DNA from: UBA12158 sp035562735
GTDB lineage: Bacteria; Patescibacteriota; Microgenomatia; UBA12405
Direction of reading: 5' to 3'
Assembly (NCBI GenBank): GCA_035562735.1
Contig: DATMWB010000010.1
Coordinates: 1 to 37,611 of the forward strand
DNA: 37,611 bases
The translations under genes and the position numbers were made by a program. Positions 1 through 7,031 of the stretch are shown piece by piece. The first letter of the stretch is position 1. Each line of letters opens with the position of its first letter. The notes below the pieces were generated by a model, which saw only the letters and a list, made by a program, of their open reading frames with translations, had not been told where the DNA came from and searched no databases.

Positions 1-231
1 GACTACAATACCGTGCGCGAAGAAATTGGTAAATATTCTTCAACTCTAAAGAATAAGCAAGAGATAATTATCCTAACAAAATCAGATATTCTCGAAGAAA
101 AAAATGTAAAAAAACTTCAAAAAGAATTAGGGGCAAAACTTTCTATCTCAATCATTAATCCCGAAAGCATTAAAAAACTAAATGACCTTTTAACAAAAGA
201 AATTCAAGTAAATTCTGGACAATATTTTTAA
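1..231 (+). CDS. obg: Obg-like GTPase, C-terminal fragment (5' end outside window)
   Basis: The frame is open from base 1, so the gene starts upstream; the GTG at 13 is internal. The readable 76 residues look like the end of the Obg/CgtA GTPase domain: an Ile-Arg/Glu-rich helix with a Tyr-Ser-x-x-Leu segment, the strand IIILTKSD in the place of the G4 motif, and a final helix. Obg acts in 50S ribosome assembly. G4 reads TKSD where NKxD is usual, and the SAL-type G5 motif is replaced by SIINPES. The protein stops right after the G domain, so there is no C-terminal OCT domain. Its stop lies 4 bases from the convergent YtxH gene. Another TRAFAC GTPase is possible because the N-terminal Obg fold cannot be seen. 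Confidence 0.6.
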   Translation, partial: DYNTVREEIGKYSSTLKNKQEIIILTKSDILEEKNVKKLQKELGAKLSISIINPESIKKLNDLLTKEIQVNSGQYF

Positions 232-235
232 TGAA

Positions 236-613
236 TTATTCATCTAGCATCTTTTTGATCTTATCCCAATCCTTTTTCAAGTAGCTCGAAATTTTTGAAT
301 AACTTTCTTTTGTAGTTTCTAATTCATGTTTCAGACCGGCGACAATATCATCAACAATACTTTCATATTTACCTTTATCCATTTTAGTTCCTGACATCTT
401 TATTTCCAAAACACTTTTCTCAATTTTATTCTTAACTTTAAGATATTTATCTCTAAATTCTTCATTATAAATACCAAAAATATCTCGAATTTTAGCGATG
501 AAATCTTCCTTTGACTCTTGTCTCAGTTTTCTGGCTAACAATACTCCACCAAGTACTCCAGTTGCAATCCCAAATATACCCGCAGCAAGCTTAAAACTCT
601 TGTTATTTGTCAC
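236..613 (-). CDS. YtxH-domain membrane-associated protein (second copy)
   Basis: A 125-residue protein from a GTG start. Residues about 8-28 form one hydrophobic Gly/Ala-rich segment (LAAGIFGIATGVLGGVLLA) followed by basic residues, the layout of the YtxH family. The rest is charged, lysine/glutamate-rich and predicted helical, probably a coiled coil facing the cytoplasm. It ends in KKDWDKIKKMLDE, very like the end of the upstream neighbour at 643-1068, so the two are probably diverged tandem duplicates transcribed together. YtxH proteins are linked to general stress in some Firmicutes, but no molecular role is established, and none is claimed here. Confidence 0.7.
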   Translation of the reverse strand: MTNNKSFKLAAGIFGIATGVLGGVLLARKLRQESKEDFIAKIRDIFGIYNEEFRDKYLKVKNKIEKSVLEIKMSGTKMDKGKYESIVDDIVAGLKHELETTKESYSKISSYLKKDWDKIKKMLDE

Positions 614-642
614 AATTTTTGAATAATCAAATTTTAAATTTT

Positions 643-1068
643 TTATGCAATTGCTTTCTTTATTTTTTCCCAGTCCTTCTTCAAGTAATTGATTATTTTT
701 GTACTACCAGTCTTTGTAGCTTCTAAATCTTCTTTAAAATCGGCGACTACATCTTCAACAACCTTACCATATTTTTCTCTGTCAATTTCCTCACCAGCTG
801 TTTTTATTGTGGCAACCTTTGCTACAACCGCATCTTTTATTTCCAAATATTTTGTCTTACCTTCTTCCGTATATTTCCCATATATATCCTTAACTTGATT
901 ACGAGTGTCATCGGCTTTTGTTTTTATTTTTAAAGCAATTTCGTTTGCCAGTTCTACAATTTCTCGTCGAGTCTTTTTACCACTCTGTGGTGCCAACAAC
1001 AAACCACCCACGGCTCCGGCAACCGCACCTAACATACCGGCTAAAAAAAATTTACCTGTTTTTGACAT
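643..1068 (-). CDS. YtxH-domain membrane-associated protein (first copy)
   Basis: A 141-residue protein with the YtxH signature: an N-terminal Gly/Ala-rich transmembrane segment (FLAGMLGAVAGAVGGLLLAP, about residues 8-27) followed by QSGKKTRREI. A long charged helical region follows, and the end, YLKKDWEKIKKAIA, parallels that of the downstream copy. It is probably anchored in the membrane with the coiled-coil part in the cytoplasm. It lies downstream of era, separated by a hairpin terminator, and 29 bases upstream of its paralogue, so the pair probably forms its own transcript. A TAAATT box 8 bases before the ATG could be its -10. Confidence 0.75.
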   Translation of the reverse strand: MSKTGKFFLAGMLGAVAGAVGGLLLAPQSGKKTRREIVELANEIALKIKTKADDTRNQVKDIYGKYTEEGKTKYLEIKDAVVAKVATIKTAGEEIDREKYGKVVEDVVADFKEDLEATKTGSTKIINYLKKDWEKIKKAIA

Positions 1069-1081
1069 ATATTTTAAATTT

Positions 1082-1119
1082 AAAAAAATAATAACTAATT
1101 CAGTCTAGATGAATTAGCT
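1082..1119 (-). terminator. Intrinsic terminator after era
   Basis: Read on the minus strand, AGCTAATTC, a 9-base loop and GAATTAGTT form a 9-bp stem with one G-U pair. TTATTATTTTTTT follows. It lies just after the era stop and before the YtxH pair. Confidence 0.7.
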
Positions 1120-1132
1120 TGCAGTGTCAATC

Positions 1133-2038
1133 TCACATCTCTTGAACTCTTTCCATCCAGTGTTTATCTGTTTTTACATTTAATTCCAAAAATATCTTTC
1201 TTTGGGACATCAGTTCCAATTCTTTTCTAGCATTGTAACCAATTTCTTTTATTTTTTGACCATCTTTACCAATAATCATTTTTTTATATCGATCAGCATT
1301 GGTATAAATAGTTGCGGAAATTAGAATTAATTTTTTCTTATCCACAATTTTATCGACTCCCACAAAAATTGTATAAGGAATCTCTTCTCTTAAAAATAAA
1401 TAAGTTTTTTCTCTAATAATCTCTTCAACGTATTCTTTTGAACCCATTCCTGTCATTGGCTTGGTACTGTCTTGTCTTAGTGCGATTTCCATCTCTAATT
1501 CTTTATCATTTTTCAGTGGCAATATATCAAATACTGCATTAATTACGGCTTTAACATTTTTTTCTTTTAAAGCAGATATTGATATCGCTTTGTCAAATTC
1601 TTCCTCAAGATAGTTATAATCAGCAAAATGATCTTTACTCCCAACAGCCTTGTCCGTTTTATTATAAATTAGTATTTTTTTAGCATCGACCTTTCTTATC
1701 AATCCAATTACTTTATTTTCTTCTTCACTTTTCGGTCTAGAAATATCAACTACACAAATTATTACTTGAGCCTTATTCAAAGTTTTTGGTGCTTCTTGAT
1801 TGACCCTTTTTCCCATTAAATCACTTATCTTTCCCAAAACTCCTGGTGTGTCTGTAAACAAAATCTTTCCTCTATCGTCCTCATAAACAGATGAAATATT
1901 TTTTCTTGTTGTTTGGGGCAATGGAGAAGTAATGGCAACTTTTTGTTGCATGATGGCATTAAGTAGGGTAGACTTGCCAGTGTTCGGTCTCCCAAGAATT
2001 ACGACCAAACCATACTTCTTTCCTTTTTTTTCTTCCAT
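1133..2038 (-). CDS. era: GTPase Era
   Basis: Era binds 16S rRNA near its 3' end and takes part in 30S subunit maturation. From the start chosen here the protein has 301 residues, the usual Era length. The G domain shows G1 GRPNTGKST (residues 16-24), a G2 region with PQTTR, G3 DTPG, and G4 as NKTD. The C-terminal part carries a KH domain with IIGKDGQKIKEIG. An ATG at 2044 lies six bases upstream, but a TAAAAT box abuts it directly; the ATG at 2038 sits six bases after that box, the spacing seen across this window, and is preferred. A hairpin terminator follows the gene. Confidence 0.93.
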   Translation of the reverse strand: MEEKKGKKYGLVVILGRPNTGKSTLLNAIMQQKVAITSPLPQTTRKNISSVYEDDRGKILFTDTPGVLGKISDLMGKRVNQEAPKTLNKAQVIICVVDISRPKSEEENKVIGLIRKVDAKKILIYNKTDKAVGSKDHFADYNYLEEEFDKAISISALKEKNVKAVINAVFDILPLKNDKELEMEIALRQDSTKPMTGMGSKEYVEEIIREKTYLFLREEIPYTIFVGVDKIVDKKKLILISATIYTNADRYKKMIIGKDGQKIKEIGYNARKELELMSQRKIFLELNVKTDKHWMERVQEM

Positions 2039-2044
2039 GTCCAT

Positions 2045-2050
2045 ATTTTA
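2045..2050 (-). promoter_or_regulatory. -10 box of era
   Basis: TAAAAT on the minus strand, six bases before the ATG at 2038. It leaves no room for a leader and decides the start in favour of the third codon of the longest frame. Confidence 0.5.
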
Positions 2051-2097
2051 TCTTAAAACACGAAAAATTTCTAATTATAAAAACCTTCATTTTCTAC

Positions 2098-2126
2098 TTT
2101 ACTCTTAGCAGAGAAAATGATAGACT
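2098..2126 (+). promoter_or_regulatory. lon promoter
   Basis: TTTACT (2098-2103), a 17-base spacer, then TAGACT (2121-2126), seven bases before the lon ATG. Each hexamer matches the sigma-70 consensus at 4 of 6 positions. There is no Shine-Dalgarno sequence, so the mRNA would be leaderless. Confidence 0.5.
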
Positions 2127-2131
2127 GCTAA
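2105..2131 (+). promoter_or_regulatory. CIRCE-like operator (possible HrcA site) over the lon -10 box
   Basis: TTAGCAGAG, nine bases, then GACTGCTAA. The CIRCE consensus is TTAGCACTC-N9-GAGTGCTAA. The left arm matches at 6 of 9 positions, the right at 8 of 9, with the exact arm and spacer lengths. The inner symmetrical core is TTAGCAG/CTGCTAA. It covers the lon -10 box and ends two bases before the ATG, where a bound repressor would block transcription. hrcA itself is not in this window. Confidence 0.55.
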
Positions 2132-2133
2132 TC

Positions 2134-4479
2134 ATGCCAGAAGATATAAAAACCACCAAAAAAGTTTTACCTCTCATACCTTTACGCAATGTTGTTTTAT
2201 TTCCCTCAGTTGAAACCTCGTTGTTTTTTGGAAGAAAAGAATCAAGCAATTCTTTGCTTGAAGCTTATGACAAATTTAATAAACTAGTATTAATAACCAC
2301 CCAAAAGAGTGCCAATACTGAAAAACCAAATATAGACGATCTTTACAATGTTGGAGTAATCGCCAAAATTGAGCATGTTCTTCAAACAGATGGTAGTATG
2401 CATGCTATCGTCAAAGGTCTTTCCAGAATTAGTATTACCAATTTCATTCAGATTGAACCTTTTATCTTAGCCGAGTATGAAGATTTACCCATAATCAATG
2501 AACCAATTGTTGATGTTCAAAAAGCAGCCGAAGCCATTCTCTCACAACTCAAAAAAGCCTTTGCTCTGGGTCGTCAGTTTGATTTACCAGCTATGATGCA
2601 ACTCAGTACAGGTGTTTCTTCTTCAGATTTAGCCGATCAGGTATCTTTTACCGTTGATACAAAAGTATCAGAAAAACAGCAACTACTGGAAACTCTTTTA
2701 GTTTCAAAGCGTCTTGAACATGCAACTGAATTGTTAATCCAAGAGATGAAAGTTGCTGATCTCGAAAGAAGCATTGAAGAAAAAACTCAGGCCAAATTCA
2801 ATAGCGCCATGAAACGAAACATCCTCGAGGAGAGAAAACATCAAATTGAACAAGAGCTTAAAAAAATGGGTAAAAGTTCCGGAAGTGAAACAGATGAATT
2901 AGAGAAGAAAATAAAGATTGCAAAGATGCCCAAAGATATCAAGAAAAAAGCTTTAAAAGAATATAATCGGATGATTGAAATGGGATCAATGGCTCCCGAA
3001 GCCAGCTATATTCGGACCTATTTAGAAAGTGTTGTTGAACTGCCTTGGGGCAAGTATGACAACTCTGATTTATCTCTAAAAAATGCCGAAAAAATTCTCA
3101 ACCAAGATCATTATGGTCTAAAAGAAATAAAGGAAAGAATATTAGAATATTTATCTGTTATAAAGTTAAAAAATCAACAAAAAGATAGTGATTCAAAGAC
3201 TACAAACATCCTTTGTTTCATCGGGCCTCCCGGTGTTGGTAAAACATCACTTGGCAAATCAATTGCCTCCTCACTTGGTCGTAAATTTGTCCGTGCCTCC
3301 CTTGGTGGTATTCGTGACGAAGCAGAAATTCGAGGTCATCGTCGTACTTATGTTGGTGCCATGTCTGGTCGAATTGTCAATGGAATCAAAGACGCCAAAT
3401 CAATGAATCCGGTTTTTATGCTAGACGAAGTTGACAAAATTGGTTCCGATTACCGCGGAGACCCTTCTGCCGCCTTACTTGAAGCTCTTGATCCAGAACA
3501 AAACAACAATTTTACTGATCATTATCTAGATTTTCCTCTCGATTTGTCAAAGGTATTTTTTATTCTCACAGGCAACGACTACTCATCAATTCCTTATGCG
3601 CTTCGTGATCGACTTGAAGTAATTTCTTTTCCCGGATATACCCAAGATGAAAAATTTCACATCGCCCAAAAGTACCTTGCAAGCAAAGAATTAAAAGCAA
3701 ACGGGTTAAAAGAGTCCCAAGTTTCAAAGTTCAGTGATTCAACACTTCGTTATTTAGTTGATAAATATACCCGGGAAGCAGGTGTAAGAAATTTGGAAAG
3801 AGTTATTGCCGCCATATACCGAAAATCAGCCAAAAAAATAGTTTCTGGAAAGTCAAAAAAAGTTGATGTAAACAATAAAATATTATTACAAAAATTTTTA
3901 GGACCAGAACGATTTACTTCTCAACTTAAAGGTAAAAAAGATGAAGTAGGAGTATCTACTGGTCTTGCTTGGACCTCTGTTGGTGGTGATATTTTATTCA
4001 TTGAAGTCAACATAATGCCAGGTAAAGGGTCATTAATCTTAACCGGAAAGCTTGGCTCAGTTATGAAGGAATCCTGTCAAGCAGCTTTATCTTTTGTTCG
4101 TTCACAATCAAAGGATTGGGGTATAAAGCAGGATTTTCATAAGATTGATATTCATATTCATGTCCCAGAGGGTGCCACCCCAAAAGATGGTCCTTCGGCT
4201 GGGGGAGCTATTACAACCGCCCTTATTTCTGCCCTAACCAACAAAGCAATTTCTCATGATATTGGAATGACGGGGGAAATCACTTTACGTGGAAACATAC
4301 TAGAAATCGGAGGGCTTAAGGAAAAATCTCTCGCCGCACATCGTGCTGGTTTAAAGACAATATTTATTCCCAAAGACAACAAAAAATCCTTAGTAGACAT
4401 TCCAAAAGAAGTAAAAAAAGACATCAAATTTATCCCCGTTTCTCATTATTCCGAAATCTATAAAAAGATTTTCGGATAA
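2134..4479 (+). CDS. lon: ATP-dependent protease Lon
   Basis: A 781-residue cytoplasmic AAA+ serine protease that degrades misfolded and regulatory proteins, close to the usual LonA length. The order is an N-terminal substrate-binding domain (about 10-200), a charged coiled-coil region (about 200-290), the AAA+ module with Walker A GPPGVGKT (364-371) and Walker B VFMLDEVDK, and the protease domain with PKDGPSAGG. The catalytic dyad is visible as Ser688 and Lys731, 43 residues apart as in E. coli Lon. The gene is divergent from era and convergent with the small minus-strand genes that follow. A CIRCE-like palindrome over its promoter suggests heat-shock control. Confidence 0.97.
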   Translation: MPEDIKTTKKVLPLIPLRNVVLFPSVETSLFFGRKESSNSLLEAYDKFNKLVLITTQKSANTEKPNIDDLYNVGVIAKIEHVLQTDGSMHAIVKGLSRISITNFIQIEPFILAEYEDLPIINEPIVDVQKAAEAILSQLKKAFALGRQFDLPAMMQLSTGVSSSDLADQVSFTVDTKVSEKQQLLETLLVSKRLEHATELLIQEMKVADLERSIEEKTQAKFNSAMKRNILEERKHQIEQELKKMGKSSGSETDELEKKIKIAKMPKDIKKKALKEYNRMIEMGSMAPEASYIRTYLESVVELPWGKYDNSDLSLKNAEKILNQDHYGLKEIKERILEYLSVIKLKNQQKDSDSKTTNILCFIGPPGVGKTSLGKSIASSLGRKFVRASLGGIRDEAEIRGHRRTYVGAMSGRIVNGIKDAKSMNPVFMLDEVDKIGSDYRGDPSAALLEALDPEQNNNFTDHYLDFPLDLSKVFFILTGNDYSSIPYALRDRLEVISFPGYTQDEKFHIAQKYLASKELKANGLKESQVSKFSDSTLRYLVDKYTREAGVRNLERVIAAIYRKSAKKIVSGKSKKVDVNNKILLQKFLGPERFTSQLKGKKDEVGVSTGLAWTSVGGDILFIEVNIMPGKGSLILTGKLGSVMKESCQAALSFVRSQSKDWGIKQDFHKIDIHIHVPEGATPKDGPSAGGAITTALISALTNKAISHDIGMTGEITLRGNILEIGGLKEKSLAAHRAGLKTIFIPKDNKKSLVDIPKEVKKDIKFIPVSHYSEIYKKIFG

Positions 4480-4481
4480 TA

Positions 4482-4649
4482 TTATTTTGATTTATTTCTA
4501 GCAACTACTACGCCTTTATCTTGAGATTCTACTTTTGGAATATAAATATCAGCTATCCTTTTATCAAAATCATCAAGTATTTTTCTTCTCCTCTTTAATT
4601 CGTCAACAAACCCCAACACTTCAATCTTTTCTACTTTTTTTATACCCAT
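4482..4649 (-). CDS. Small hypothetical protein (55 aa)
   Basis: A 55-residue, highly charged reading frame at the end of the argS operon, starting 13 bases after the stop of the MazG-like gene. It contains a basic cluster (ELKRRRKILDDFDKR) that is probably helical, and a basic tail. A longer frame opens at 4769 but would run inside the MazG-like gene for over 100 bases, so the ATG at 4649 is preferred. It ends 2 bases from the convergent lon stop. I do not recognise the family; it may be a small nucleic-acid-binding protein or a non-gene. Confidence 0.4.
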   Translation of the reverse strand: MGIKKVEKIEVLGFVDELKRRRKILDDFDKRIADIYIPKVESQDKGVVVARNKSK

Positions 4650-4662
4650 AAAGTGGATTATA

Positions 4663-5001
4663 TCACTTACCAGATTCTTGGTCAGACCACTCAAGAAAAA
4701 TCTTTTTATCAAAACCACCTCGTTTTTCTTTTTTACTAATCTGTTTTTCTTCCACTTTACAAAATTCAACTCCCTTATAAGATGCGATCGATTTTACCAA
4801 TTCCAAAACATCAGCCAATTCTCCCACTATCTCTTCATCTTTTGCCCTCTGTAGTTCAATAGCTTCCTCAATTAATTTCTTTTTTAATTCAAGCTCATAT
4901 TCAATATCATTTAATACTTTAGTCTCACAATGACCCTCATTTTGTTCAATTATTTCAGGTATCTTATCGCGAATTAATTTTCTATGAAAATATTTTTTCA
5001 T
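4663..5001 (-). CDS. MazG-superfamily nucleotide pyrophosphohydrolase
   Basis: A 112-residue all-alpha NTP pyrophosphohydrolase of the house-cleaning type. The N-terminal KLIRDKIPEII is the hallmark of the group that includes phosphoribosyl-ATP pyrophosphohydrolase-like proteins (COG4997). The metal-binding acidic residues are visible in EEAIEL and in GELADVLEL. Such enzymes hydrolyse unwanted nucleoside triphosphates to monophosphate and pyrophosphate; the substrate cannot be read from sequence. The ATG lies one base after the argS stop, so the two genes are surely cotranscribed and probably translationally coupled. The lysine-rich C-terminal tail of about 25 residues looks disordered. Confidence 0.8.
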   Translation of the reverse strand: MKKYFHRKLIRDKIPEIIEQNEGHCETKVLNDIEYELELKKKLIEEAIELQRAKDEEIVGELADVLELVKSIASYKGVEFCKVEEKQISKKEKRGGFDKKIFLEWSDQESGK

Positions 5002-5002
5002 A

Positions 5003-6631
5003 CTACATTTTTTCTACTGTTTTAATACCCAAAATATTCAATCCATCTTTCAAAATCTTCGCTGTAACCTGTGTTAAAAATACCCTTCTTTCTTCTTCAG
5101 GCTCCCCAATGATTCGACACTTTCCATAAAATTCATTATATTTTCTGGAAAAATTCAATAGATATTCGGCTAAAATTGCCGGATTGTATCTTTCCGCCGC
5201 CTCAACAATTTTTTCACTGAATTGATAAAAATATCTAAGTAATCCCAACTCTTCTTCGTTCCACATTTCTAATTTCTCGTTTCTAGTTTCTAGTTTCTGT
5301 GATTTTTCAATTACGCTCTGACATCTGGCATAGGTATATTGAAGGTAAGGTCCAGAATTCCCATTCAAATCAACTGACTTTTTAACATCAAAAATAGTAT
5401 TTTGAGTCGGATCACTTTTTAAAACAGAAAATTTTACTGCTCCTATTGTTATGACCTCAGCAGTATACTTTTTGTCCATCTCTTCATTTTTTAGTAATGG
5501 CAAAATTGCCTTTGTGGTTTCATCAAGAATACTGTCAACTGTAACAATATCACCAGTTCTTGAAGACATTTTTCTATCAGCAAATGTAACCATTCCCATT
5601 GGTAAATGGTATTGTCGACCCTCAAACCACGGGTCAAGCAAACTCATTGCTTTTAATACCACTTTAAAATATCCAGATTGTTCATTCCCCACCACATGAA
5701 TATTTTTGTCATATTCAAATTGCGCTTTTTGGACGTAAGCAAGTCCCATTTCTTTTCCCTCATAAGTTACGGTTCCTGCCCCCGTGATAAAGACTCGTTT
5801 ATGTAAACCATATTTTTCACCATCAAAAATTATTGCTCCCTCGTCACCTTTTTCAAATAATTTTCCAATGTTTGCCTCAACAATTTTTTTACCATCTTCT
5901 GTTATTTCACTTTCAAAAAACAACTTATCATATGTTGTATAAAATCTGGCATAAAAATCATTGTAATAATCTAGGCTCCATTTTCTAGTAATTTTATAAA
6001 TGTCCATAATATCGGGGTCTTTTGCATATAAATTATGATTAATTTTGTCAATCTCATCTTTATTGTCAGCATCATAATCAGCACATCCCAGCGCATATGC
6101 TTTCCCTAAAAAATGTGCTTTTTCTGAATTTGCCTTTGTTTCCCAATCAGTCAATGTCTGGTTTTCTTGTTTCAACATTTTTTGAACACCCCAAATTGCT
6201 TTGGCAACATGTGGCCCAATATCTCCTTGGTAGTTCGCTCTAAAAGCAGTCGCTCCAGTCGTTTCAAATAATCTAGCAAGTGCCTCACCAGTTATTAAGG
6301 TTCTCATGTGTCCGATGTGAAGTTCTTTGTGAGTGTTTGGGTGGGCAAATTCCACCATCATTTTTTTTCCAATATTTTCTTCTTTCAATTCTTCGTTGTA
6401 TTTACTACTCAAGATATTTTTTGCTTGATCAACCAACACTTTCTCCTTTAACCAAATATTAGAAAAACCCGCCATGAATTCAATCTTTTCTACAATACTA
6501 TTTTCAGATAAATTCTCCAGTGGTTTTCCTGTTCTGACAGCATAGTCACCAAATTTAGAAACAGAAGGATGTTCTATTTTTCCTTCAATTTTATTTTCCT
6601 GTAACCACTTTAGGAGGTCGCTTTTAATCAT
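5003..6631 (-). CDS. argS: Arginyl-tRNA synthetase
   Basis: A class I aminoacyl-tRNA synthetase of 542 residues that charges tRNA-Arg. The HIGH signature is present as HIGH (105-108) within ANPN-like and HKELHIGHMRTL context, and the KMSKS loop reads KMSSR, a common ArgRS variant. The C-terminal DALR-type anticodon-binding helical domain is recognisable (GPYLQYTYARCQSV through the end). The N-terminal additional domain is short, which fits a length slightly below the usual 550-580. It heads a three-gene minus-strand operon with its own extended -10 box five bases before the ATG. Confidence 0.95.
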   Translation of the reverse strand: MIKSDLLKWLQENKIEGKIEHPSVSKFGDYAVRTGKPLENLSENSIVEKIEFMAGFSNIWLKEKVLVDQAKNILSSKYNEELKEENIGKKMMVEFAHPNTHKELHIGHMRTLITGEALARLFETTGATAFRANYQGDIGPHVAKAIWGVQKMLKQENQTLTDWETKANSEKAHFLGKAYALGCADYDADNKDEIDKINHNLYAKDPDIMDIYKITRKWSLDYYNDFYARFYTTYDKLFFESEITEDGKKIVEANIGKLFEKGDEGAIIFDGEKYGLHKRVFITGAGTVTYEGKEMGLAYVQKAQFEYDKNIHVVGNEQSGYFKVVLKAMSLLDPWFEGRQYHLPMGMVTFADRKMSSRTGDIVTVDSILDETTKAILPLLKNEEMDKKYTAEVITIGAVKFSVLKSDPTQNTIFDVKKSVDLNGNSGPYLQYTYARCQSVIEKSQKLETRNEKLEMWNEEELGLLRYFYQFSEKIVEAAERYNPAILAEYLLNFSRKYNEFYGKCRIIGEPEEERRVFLTQVTAKILKDGLNILGIKTVEKM

Positions 6632-6636
6632 GCCTA

Positions 6637-6642
6637 ATTTTA
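6637..6642 (-). promoter_or_regulatory. Extended -10 box of argS
   Basis: TGCTAAAAT on the minus strand; TAAAAT ends five bases before the argS ATG. No ribosome binding site fits in between. Confidence 0.55.
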
Positions 6643-6649
6643 GCAGAAA

Positions 6650-6988
6650 TTAAAGTACCCTGGTACCCAATGGCATATCCTTTTCTAAAAATAAAATTGA
6701 CAGCTTATCTTCATTTTCATTTTCAGCTCCAAGTATCATCGCGCTAGATTCCTCACCCATTATTTTTTTTGGCAACATGTTGACCACAAAGATGGTCGTC
6801 TTATTTAGTAACTCATCTGGTTTATACCAGTGCCTGATACCTGAAAACACTAACTTTTGGCCAATTTCAGTTCCAAAATCAACCATCATTCTAATTAACT
6901 TGTCTGATTCTTCAACATTAATAGCCTCAACTATTTTTCCCACTCTCATTTCAACTTTTATAAAGTCCTCATATTTTATTTGTTCCAT
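6650..6988 (-). CDS. tRNA-binding domain protein (MetRS C-terminal/CsaA-like)
   Basis: A 112-residue stand-alone OB-fold of the EMAP/Trbp111 type, as found at the C terminus of methionyl-tRNA synthetase or as the free chaperone CsaA. Visible landmarks are DFIKVEMRVGKIVEA at the start, a DFG-x5-QKLVFSGIRHWY core, and VNMLPKKIMGEESSAMILGA. These domains bind the elbow of tRNA and often act as dimers. It lies directly upstream of argS on the same strand, which fits a tRNA-related role, though argS has its own promoter in the 18-base gap. Whether it serves MetRS in trans cannot be read here. Confidence 0.85.
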   Translation of the reverse strand: MEQIKYEDFIKVEMRVGKIVEAINVEESDKLIRMMVDFGTEIGQKLVFSGIRHWYKPDELLNKTTIFVVNMLPKKIMGEESSAMILGAENENEDKLSILFLEKDMPLGTRVL

Positions 6989-6994
6989 GAGGCT

Positions 6995-7000
6995 ATTTTA
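6995..7000 (-). promoter_or_regulatory. Extended -10 box of the tRNA-binding protein gene
   Basis: TGGTAAAAT on the minus strand; TAAAAT ends six bases before the ATG at 6988. Confidence 0.55.
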
Positions 7001-7019
7001 CCAAAACAACATTACATGA

Positions 7020-7025
7020 TATCTT
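7020..7025 (+). promoter_or_regulatory. Extended -10 box of the phosphohexomutase gene
   Basis: TGATATCTT; the hexamer TATCTT ends six bases before the ATG at 7032. It supports that ATG over the in-frame TTG at 7026. Confidence 0.45.
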
Positions 7026-7031
7026 TTGAAT

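Noticed and set aside
689..1108. Two plus-strand frames opposite the YtxH gene
   Set aside because: They are antisense shadows of a gene with a clear family match.
4650..4769. Longer form of the 55-aa ORF (95 aa)
   Set aside because: It would overlap the MazG-like gene in another frame for over 100 bases; the lysine-rich start is what reading that gene out of frame gives.
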